This document shows, in pieces, positions 15,300 through 21,159 of a DNA stretch of 21,159 nt. The translations under genes and the position numbers were made by a program. Each line of letters opens with the position of its first letter. The first letter of the stretch is position 1. The notes under the pieces were generated by a model, which was not told where the DNA came from, made no database searches, and worked only from the letters and a program-made list of their open reading frames with translations. This stretch comes from Myxococcales bacterium UBA5297 (lineage in GTDB: Bacteria > Myxococcota > Myxococcia > Myxococcales > UBA5297), in the NCBI GenBank assembly GCA_002408385.1, contig DHSB01000009.1, positions 21,802 through 42,960 on the forward strand, read 5' to 3'.

Positions 15300-18200
15300 G
15301 CGAGGCCTCCTCGATGCTTGTTCTCGATCCACGACGCGGGCACGCGTACGCGCTGGGCCGGCGAGGTCGTCTGGATGGACAGGTTCCCGGTGACGGCGTG
15401 GATGGGCGCCGGCCCCGTCTCCTCGAGCGCCGGCACGACGAAGAAGATGGTCGGCGCCGCGTCGTCCTGCGAAGCCTCGACGAGCCGGTCCACGAAGCCC
15501 GAGAGCTGGTAGCGGGCGAGCAGGCCCGGCTCGGTGAGGATCAGCGGCTGCGCCGACGAGAGCAGCCTCTCCGCGAGTCGGCTCGCGGCCTTCTCCATCA
15601 TCATCAGCAGCACCGGCCAGGCTGCGCCGCCGGGACCTTCGCGGTCGGCGGCGAAGACCGCCTCGGGCTCGACCTCGTTCTCGCGCATCACCTCGCGGGC
15701 CGTGGCGAGCAGCTCCTGGTCTATCGAGCGCGGCGCGACCTTGAGCCGCGCGGCGAGCTGCCGGGTCGCGGGGAGGGTGTAGGCCGCGTTGACCTCGAGG
15801 ACGCGCAGGTACCGCTTCTCGAGCGCGAGCCGAAGCTTCTGCTCGAACGCCTCGGCCTCCTGGCCGAGCGGATCGTGCTTGGGCCGGTGGCTGGTGTGGG
15901 TGGTCGACTTGCGGCCCGCCAGCGCAATGGTGGCGGTCGGTATGCCCTCGGCCGCCGGCCGCTCGTAGCGGCCGCGCGCCTCGTTCCAGGTGAGCGTGAG
16001 CTCCTGGACGAGCTCGTCGAGTCGCGGCCCCGACGGCAGCGGCGCGGCCTCCGGGTAGCGCGCCCGCACGATCGCGGCGATCTCCTCGCGGGTGACCGTC
16101 GCTGCCGACCCGAGCGCAGCCGCGCACAGGCGCACCGCGCGCTCGGGCGACAGGCCGCGCGGATAGAGCTCGAGCCGCGCGCTGCGGGCCGCGCCGGCGC
16201 TCGCGTTGGCCGCGATGCTCACCAGCCTGTCGGCTGGTAGCGCCGCGAGCGGCGTTCCCTGCACGAAGGCGCTGAGCGCGCGCTGGACCTCGTCGGAAGA
16301 GGGCAGGGGATCGCGGTCGGCCAGCTCGTCGGCCGCGCTGCCCAGCCTGCGCGCCGCCGCGAGGTGCTCGCTGCTCGCGGCCAGCCAGTGCTCGGCTCGG
16401 ATGCGCTCCATCACCAGCTCGTCCGAGACCTCGCCGACGACTCGGACCAGGGCCGCGGCGCGTATCGGCGCGCCCTCGTCGGCCGCCTGCCCGGCGGCGT
16501 GCGGCAGGAAGGCCGGCAGCGCCGAGGCGACACGGTCGAGGCGCCCGAGGTCGCCGAGCGAGGCGAGCGCGGCGCCGACCGCCTCGCGCAGCGTGCCGAG
16601 GAAGGCGTGCTCTGCCCAGCGCTCGCGCGCCCTGCCGAGCGAGATGTAGATGGCCTGCGGGGTGACGCCGAGCGCGGCGGCGACCGAGGGGATGTCGCCG
16701 CGCTGGGCGCCCTCGAGGGTCTCGAGGCCGAAGGCGAGGCGCACGTGCTGGGCTCGCCGGTCGTTCTTGCGGCGCGCGGGTGCGAGCAGCGCCTCTATCC
16801 AGGCCTCGATGGTGCCCGGGTCGCCTTCGGCCGCGCTGCGGGACTCGGCCTGGAGGATGCCCGAGAGCTTGTCGGCGGCGCCCGGGTGGCGCGCGAGGAC
16901 GCGCTCGACGCGCCCGCGAGGTGCGGCGGCGACGAGGGAGATGCGCCCCAGGCCCGCGTCCTCGAGCGTCGCCGCGGCCTCCGGCGGCAGGTCGAGCAGC
17001 GCCGAGACGCGGCCGTCGGCGCCCTTGAAGCCGGGGCAGAACGGGGCCGCCGAGCCGGTCGAAGCGTCAGGCCAGGCCGCGCGGTAGCGGGTGACGAAGC
17101 CGAGGATCTCCTTGGCGGTGTCACGCCCGACGCCGCGGATGCCCGAGAGCTGGTTCTGGGGAAGCTGCAAGAGCTCGCCGAAGGTGATGACGCCCGAGCG
17201 ATCGAGCGCGTTCTTGGCGCGGGCGCTCAGGGGCAGGGCTTCAATGGAAGTGTCCGCGGGGAGGCATGCCAACGGCGCCGGCGTGTCCAGGGGCGGCTCT
17301 TCCTCTTCGGGGTCCACCTGCGCGTCAACCGAATCGAAACGGAGCTTTCGTACCCGCCTCAGGCCTGCGGCCGTTGCCAGCTTCGGGTAGCGCTCTTGAA
17401 GCTCGGCAAGGCCAAGAGGGGAACCCTCCGGAGGAATTCCGTCGAGCCAGGCATCGAGCCAGTCGCCGTGATGGTTGGCGCTCGTGTAGACGAGGTACCT
17501 CTCGTTTGGAAGAGCAAACAGCTCCTGAACCTGGACGACTTCGAGGGTCTCGAGTCGGATTTCGCAGACGCGCCGAGCAGCGAACTCGACGAGCTCGCTT
17601 TCTCGCGGAATGTCTGCCCGCTGTGACCAGAGGACTCCGACCTCTTTTCGATGGTGGTCGAGCGCCTTGTCGACGCGGGTGGCTGCCTCGGGAGACTTGA
17701 AGCACGAAAGCCATTCGTGACGCATCTGCTCCGCGTTCGCGTGCCGGGAGTGGACCTCGCGCGCGAGCGCCTTCTTGAAGAAGGCCGTCAGCCGGTCGCG
17801 CACCGAGGCGTCGAAGCGCTCGGACTCGACGGTGACCTCTTCGTCGGTGGCGATGGCCGCGGTCTCGCCGGTCCCGTAGCGCGGGCGCACGCCGGTGAGC
17901 AGCTCGTGCAGCGTGACCGCGGCCGCGTAGCGATCCGCCGCCTCGTCCCAGCCGCCGCGGGCGGCGAGGAACGGGTCGCGGTAGGCCGGCGTGCCGGCCT
18001 CGACCGCGCGCGGATCCAGGCCCGAGAGCGAGAAGTCGAAGAGCAGCAGGTGCCGCGCCTTCTTCGCGGCGCCGGGCAGCACGCCGAGGTTCGCGGGCTT
18101 GAGGTCGCGGTGGGCTATCCCGTGCTCCTCGAGCGCGCCGAGCGCGAGCAGCAGGTCCTCGCCCCAGCGGCGAGCGTAGTCGAGGCTGACCGGGCCCTGG

Positions 18201-19987
18201 CGCGCGAGCACGTCGGCGAGGCTCTCGCCCGCGTAGCCGAGCAGCAGGCAGGTGCGCCCGCCGATGCGCAGCCGCTCCTTGAGCCGCACGATGCGATCGC
18301 TCTCAAGCCTCTCGAGCACGTCGGCCTCGGCCCGCAGCCGCTCGGCGTGCTCCTCGCTCAGCGCAATCTTCAGCGCGTAGTCCGACGAGTCGCGCGAGAC
18401 CTGGAGCACGCGCGAGGTCGAGCCGGTGCCCAGCCGCTTCACGACGAGGTAGCCCTCGCCGACGGTCTCGCCGGGCCGGGCCTCGAGCGGATCGGTCGGC
18501 GCCTGCTCTGCGGCCCGCGGCGCGGTGGCCGCTTCGAGCAGCAGGTTGACCCACTCGAGCGCGTTGTCGGCCCGCTCGATGGGGTTGACCTCGGTCGCCA
18601 TGGCCACGACCTGGTCGAGGCTCGAATGGCCTTCTTCCGGGCTGCCCGACGGCGCGAGCGCGTCGCTCGCCGCGGCGATGGAGAGATGGCCGTCGAGCAG
18701 GAGCAGGTGGCGCTCGGGCAGGTTCGTGCCCGGGTGGCGGCCGGTGAGGACGTAGTAGGCGACCGCGCCGAGCGAGAAGAGGTCGCTCGCGGCGTTGGCC
18801 TTGGACGGGTCCTCGATGAGCTCGGGCGCGCGGTAGACGGCCATCGGATCGGGCGAGAAGGCCGAGAGGTGGGCGGTGCCCTGGCTGCCGTCCTGGTGCG
18901 CGGCGAGCTGGAAGTTGAAGAGGCGGATCTCGGGCTCGCCGTCCGGGCCGCGGCGCACGAGCACCGCGCCCGGGTTCAGGCCGCGGTGGACGACCTGCTT
19001 GCGGTGGCAGTAGTCGAGCGCGTCGCCGAGCTGTTCGAGGATGCGGATGCGGTGGGTGAACGAGAGCGAGGCGTGGTTGCGGCGGATGAAGGCGTCGAGC
19101 GTCTCGGAGTCGGCGAGGTGGTCGAAGACGACGCAGGGGCCGCCGGTCGGGCCCTCGGGCACGTAGTCGGCGACGCGCAGGATGGAGCGGTGGTCGCCGA
19201 GGACGGTGAGCAGCCGGGCCTCGCGCTCGGCGGCGCGCCGGAGCTGGTCGCGCCGCTCTTGCGTCGGGGACTGCGGCACGAGGTAGCTGCGCACGCGGCG
19301 GCGCATCTCGCCCATCCGCTCGTGCCGCGCCTCCCAGTCCTGATAGCCGGGGCCGTCCTCGAGCACCTCGCTGAGGACGAGCTCGCCGATGCGCAAGGCG
19401 GCCTTGCTCGCGGCGAGGCCGAGCTCCTTGAGAGCGGCGGCGACCTTCTGAGCCTGCGGCTTGTTGATCACCTTCGAGCCCAGCCGGCTGTCGGCGCCGG
19501 GGACCTCGCCGTGCGTGAGGGCGCGGGCCAGCGTCGCGCGCGTCACCACGCCGGACGCGGCCTGCTCGCGCAGGTCGACCGCGATTCCGGGATCCGAGAG
19601 GAAGACGAGCGGCTCGACCCAGGGGCGAGTCGGGCCGAGCTTGCGCTCGAGCAGGCTGGCGAGCACGCGGGCCTTGTGGGAGGTGAGGCGAAGCGGGTTC
19701 TCGCGCGTGGAGCGGCCGCCGTCGGGGAATTCGAAGGTCCAGTCGACCGCGTTGCCGCTCACCCGGCCCGGGTGGCTCTTGATCTCGATGAGGTAGAGCG
19801 CGTGGAAGCCGAGCACGAGGGCATCGATTTCGTGGCGGCGCCCGGAGGCATCGACCAACTCGACGAGCGCCCAGAGCCGATACGGCTCGCCGTCGGGCAG
19901 GGCCTGCTTGAGAAAGCCGATGGCCTCGCGCTCCCAGGGATGGAGCGTTTTGCCTTCGGCGAGGACGCGGTTCTTGGAGAGCGGCAT
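15296..19987 (-). CDS. pglW: BREX-2 serine/threonine kinase PglW
   Basis: Predicted 1563-aa protein starting at ATG 19987, directly after the preceding TAG (TAGATG), with GAGGG 5 nt upstream. Residues 1-150 are a NERD domain with nuclease-like D55 and E68-x-K70 (RHEIDALVL, LYLIEIKSH). Residues about 255-490 are a kinase fold with its active site lost: HRGLNPG replaces HRDLKxxN, and LFNF replaces DFG. Residues 512-765 are a complete-looking kinase: loop GTGSTSRV at 520-527, K540, HRDLKPAN at 626-633 and DFS at 651-653 in place of DFG. Then follow a helix-hairpin-helix (LSGIRGVGRDTAKEIL, about 947-962) and a sigma-region-4-like HTH (SVAAALGVTPQAIYISLGRA), then a long alpha-helical tail. PglW of Streptomyces is an essential Pgl kinase. 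The coupling to pglX by GTGA supports joint production. Confidence 0.97.
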   Translation of the reverse strand: MPLSKNRVLAEGKTLHPWEREAIGFLKQALPDGEPYRLWALVELVDASGRRHEIDALVLGFHALYLIEIKSHPGRVSGNAVDWTFEFPDGGRSTRENPLRLTSHKARVLASLLERKLGPTRPWVEPLVFLSDPGIAVDLREQAASGVVTRATLARALTHGEVPGADSRLGSKVINKPQAQKVAAALKELGLAASKAALRIGELVLSEVLEDGPGYQDWEARHERMGEMRRRVRSYLVPQSPTQERRDQLRRAAEREARLLTVLGDHRSILRVADYVPEGPTGGPCVVFDHLADSETLDAFIRRNHASLSFTHRIRILEQLGDALDYCHRKQVVHRGLNPGAVLVRRGPDGEPEIRLFNFQLAAHQDGSQGTAHLSAFSPDPMAVYRAPELIEDPSKANAASDLFSLGAVAYYVLTGRHPGTNLPERHLLLLDGHLSIAAASDALAPSGSPEEGHSSLDQVVAMATEVNPIERADNALEWVNLLLEAATAPRAAEQAPTDPLEARPGETVGEGYLVVKRLGTGSTSRVLQVSRDSSDYALKIALSEEHAERLRAEADVLERLESDRIVRLKERLRIGGRTCLLLGYAGESLADVLARQGPVSLDYARRWGEDLLLALGALEEHGIAHRDLKPANLGVLPGAAKKARHLLLFDFSLSGLDPRAVEAGTPAYRDPFLAARGGWDEAADRYAAAVTLHELLTGVRPRYGTGETAAIATDEEVTVESERFDASVRDRLTAFFKKALAREVHSRHANAEQMRHEWLSCFKSPEAATRVDKALDHHRKEVGVLWSQRADIPRESELVEFAARRVCEIRLETLEVVQVQELFALPNERYLVYTSANHHGDWLDAWLDGIPPEGSPLGLAELQERYPKLATAAGLRRVRKLRFDSVDAQVDPEEEEPPLDTPAPLACLPADTSIEALPLSARAKNALDRSGVITFGELLQLPQNQLSGIRGVGRDTAKEILGFVTRYRAAWPDASTGSAAPFCPGFKGADGRVSALLDLPPEAAATLEDAGLGRISLVAAAPRGRVERVLARHPGAADKLSGILQAESRSAAEGDPGTIEAWIEALLAPARRKNDRRAQHVRLAFGLETLEGAQRGDIPSVAAALGVTPQAIYISLGRARERWAEHAFLGTLREAVGAALASLGDLGRLDRVASALPAFLPHAAGQAADEGAPIRAAALVRVVGEVSDELVMERIRAEHWLAASSEHLAAARRLGSAADELADRDPLPSSDEVQRALSAFVQGTPLAALPADRLVSIAANASAGAARSARLELYPRGLSPERAVRLCAAALGSAATVTREEIAAIVRARYPEAAPLPSGPRLDELVQELTLTWNEARGRYERPAAEGIPTATIALAGRKSTTHTSHRPKHDPLGQEAEAFEQKLRLALEKRYLRVLEVNAAYTLPATRQLAARLKVAPRSIDQELLATAREVMRENEVEPEAVFAADREGPGGAAWPVLLMMMEKAASRLAERLLSSAQPLILTEPGLLARYQLSGFVDRLVEASQDDAAPTIFFVVPALEETGPAPIHAVTGNLSIQTTSPAQRVRVPASWIENKHRGGLA

Positions 19988-20710
19988 CTACGCCCTCAGC
20001 GATTCGAGCAAGGCGGCCGCGACCTCGCCGCCACGAGAGCCGGGGTCGGCGGCGAGCAGGGCGTTGCCGCGAAGGCCGGCGGCCTGCAGCGCGGCGAGGT
20101 CGACGGAGGTCGGCGCGAGTTGGACCTTGCCCGCGCTGCCGAGCAGCGCCGCGGCGAGGCCAAAGAGCTGACGCTCGCCGGGGAGATCGGAGATGAGCAG
20201 CACCTGGCTGGCGAGATCGAGATCGCGGCGGCCCTCGAAGTGGCGGGCCAGGCCGAGGATCGCCCCGGCGCCGGCCGCGAGGATGCGGGTCGCCGGGCCG
20301 ATCGAGTCGAGCGCGCCGGCGGCAGGTGGCTCGGGGCGCAGCGACCAGATCTCGGCGACGGCGGCGAGGACGGGCTCGAGGGTCGGGGACTTCGGCGGCG
20401 GCTCGCGCCAGAGGGCGACCGCGCGCGGGCCGGAGAGCGAAGGCCAGTCGGGGCCGAAGGGCTCGTCGTCGGCCAGCCCGGGGATGGGGAAGACGACGCG
20501 GGGCGCGAAGGCCGCCGGATGGGAGACGGCCGCGTCGCGCAGCAGCAGGTCGAGGCGGTCGGCCTCGCGCAGCTCGCCTTGGAAGGCCTTCCAACGCGCG
20601 TCGGCCTCCTCGCCGAAATACCGGGCCCGGCCGCCTGCGGCCTCGAGCGCGCGCAGCCCTGCCAGCGAGGCGCGATAGAAGGCCTCGACCGCCGTGATCT
20701 CGTGCTGCAC
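19988..20710 (-). CDS. Hypothetical 240-aa protein, first gene of the BREX-2 operon
   Basis: GTG start at 20710 with a strong GGGAGG site and 6-nt spacer; the stop TAG directly abuts the pglW ATG, so the two genes are co-translated. The N-terminal half is helical (MQHEITAVEAFYRASLAGL, ARWKAFQGELREADRLDLLL). The C-terminal half has the hydrophobic pattern of an alpha/beta fold (RILAAGAGAILGLARHF, ASQVLLISDLPGERQLFGLA, GGEVAAALLESLRA), with no clear nucleotide-binding or catalytic motif. There is no signal peptide or membrane helix. I do not recognise the family, and it does not look like brxD or brxHI, the other BREX-2 genes. Position suggests a dedicated partner or regulator of PglW. Composition (very GC-rich) matches pglW, so it looks like an old member of the locus. 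Confidence 0.87.
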   Translation of the reverse strand: MQHEITAVEAFYRASLAGLRALEAAGGRARYFGEEADARWKAFQGELREADRLDLLLRDAAVSHPAAFAPRVVFPIPGLADDEPFGPDWPSLSGPRAVALWREPPPKSPTLEPVLAAVAEIWSLRPEPPAAGALDSIGPATRILAAGAGAILGLARHFEGRRDLDLASQVLLISDLPGERQLFGLAAALLGSAGKVQLAPTSVDLAALQAAGLRGNALLAADPGSRGGEVAAALLESLRA

Positions 20711-20741
20711 CGGTCGCCTCCCTAAAGGGTGGAAAAGGGGG

Positions 20742-20761
20742 AGAGTCTAGCATTTGACTCT
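20742..20761. promoter_or_regulatory. Inverted repeat upstream of the operon's first gene, candidate operator
   Basis: AGAGTC at 20742-20747 and GACTCT at 20756-20761 form perfect 6-bp arms around an 8-bp spacer, 32-51 bp upstream of the GTG at 20710 in an AT-richer patch. This is the only gap before the operon and therefore the likely promoter region. A regulator site is plausible but not shown; I cannot assign a firm -35/-10 pair. Confidence 0.3.
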
Positions 20762-21024
20762 TGGGGCGATGGAAGCGGCGCCAGGGCAGGGCGTGAGAGC
20801 GCCTCCCGGCCGGCCGCCGCGTTTCAACCGGGCTGGACGATTCCAGTCTTCGTGCGCGAGATCGGCGTCCTCGCGTCGGCCGCCGAGGCGCACAAAGAAG
20901 GAGGCGCAATCTCAGCGTACGGGGTCGGGAAGTGCCGGGAATTGGCGCGCGCGGGCGATCGCGACGGTCTCGGCGAGGGCGCGGCAGATCTCATTTGGCC
21001 TGTCCGACCGATTCGGGAGCGACG

Positions 21025-21047
21025 AAAAACACCCCATTTGGGGTGTT
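21025..21047 (-). terminator. Putative rho-independent terminator
   Basis: AACACCCC (21028-21035) and GGGGTGTT (21040-21047) form a perfect 8-bp stem with a 4-nt loop. On the minus strand the stem is followed by a short T run (GTGTTTTTCG), so it would stop leftward transcription coming from beyond the right edge, insulating the BREX operon. The tail is short and the stem also fits a larger inverted repeat, so another role is possible. Confidence 0.45.
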
Positions 21048-21085
21048 CTATTGGTCCCGAGGAGCGGTCGAACACTCCAAACGGG
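21033..21085. repeat. Imperfect 16-bp inverted repeat
   Basis: CCCATTTGGGGTGTTC at 21033-21048 pairs with GAACACTCCAAACGGG at 21070-21085 at 14 of 16 positions, with a 21-bp spacer. It overlaps the terminator-like hairpin. It could be a protein-binding site or a recombination or insertion scar; no transposase is nearby. Confidence 0.55.
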
Positions 21086-21159
21086 ATGTCGGAGTGCTCC
21101 GCGGCGATCTCGGGATCGACCAGGTCGATCTCTGCTTCGATCGGATCGATCTCGAGATC

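Larger units (their letters stand above)
20763..21159. other. Edge region without a confident gene; possible gene 3' end on the minus strand
   Basis: No frame here is convincing. A minus-strand frame is open from the right edge to a stop at 20824. Its first ~30 codons look coding-like (DPEIAAEHSDIPFGVFDR) and GC3-rich, but the rest is serine/arginine/proline-rich and resembles noncoding translation. A second minus frame (20912-21037, 41 codons, ending ETVAIARARQFPALPDPVR) also looks partly protein-like; both cannot be right. The rightmost ~60 bp are rich in GATC and TCGATC motifs. It may be the decayed end of a neighbouring gene. Confidence 0.3.

Noticed and set aside
13458..15512. 684-codon plus-strand open frame
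   Set aside because: Antisense to pglX; no recognisable motif, typical GC-rich mirror frame.
15300..16127. N-terminal extension of pglX into pglW
   Set aside because: The extension is Arg/Ala/Gly-rich shadow in another frame of pglW; the GTG at 15299 has a GGAGG site and a GTGA overlap with the pglW stop.
17651..20725. 1024-codon plus-strand open frame
   Set aside because: Antisense to pglW and the 240-aa gene, valine/arginine/alanine-rich without domains; the minus strand has clear kinase and NERD motifs.

Overview
The window is a high-GC (roughly 65-72% in most genes), minus-strand gene cluster that I read as a BREX type 2 (phage growth limitation, Pgl) anti-phage locus. Composition, long multidomain proteins, a 'CSSDADC'-type cysteine-rich lipoprotein and an RHS-tip protein all fit a Myxococcota-like bacterium. 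The organism assignment is inference, not proof. No convincing plus-strand gene, tRNA, rRNA, transposase or CRISPR array is visible.

Layout, in direction of transcription (right to left): about 450 bp of mostly empty DNA with inverted repeats at the right edge; an unknown 240-aa protein; pglW (NERD nuclease-like domain, degenerate kinase, active-looking kinase, helix-hairpin-helix); pglX (adenine methyltransferase with DPTCGSGHF and NPPY motifs); a 57-codon ORF remnant; a low-GC block of three exported-protein genes (a frameshifted SirB1/transglutaminase-like gene, a signal-peptide-bearing RHS tip with an HELTH zincin motif, and a cysteine-rich lipoprotein); a second, free-standing copy of only the PglX C-terminal part (here called pglX'); an unknown 146-aa protein; an AlbA_2/GHKL ATPase protein carrying a long heptad minisatellite; pglY (P-loop ATPase); and the first 440 codons of pglZ, cut by the left window edge.

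Most neighbours are translationally coupled (TAGATG, GTGA, ATGA and TGATG junctions), so the whole cluster probably forms one or two transcripts. In known BREX-2 biology, PglX modifies host DNA, PglW is a kinase, PglY an ATPase and PglZ a phosphatase-superfamily protein that restrains PglX toxicity. BREX-2 genes brxD and brxHI are not in the window and may lie outside it.

The unusual part is 5.1-11.7 kb. The last ~495 bp of pglX are repeated about 3.8 kb away as the end of pglX', with about 97% identity by hand alignment and no gaps. The unique part of pglX' keeps the locus's high GC. The corresponding middle of the intact pglX is low GC, as is the exported-protein cassette. This suggests that a foreign specificity segment plus cargo displaced the original pglX end and left pglX' behind. 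pglX' is still an open, coupled gene, followed by two further genes that may act with it as an uncharacterised accessory module of this BREX system.
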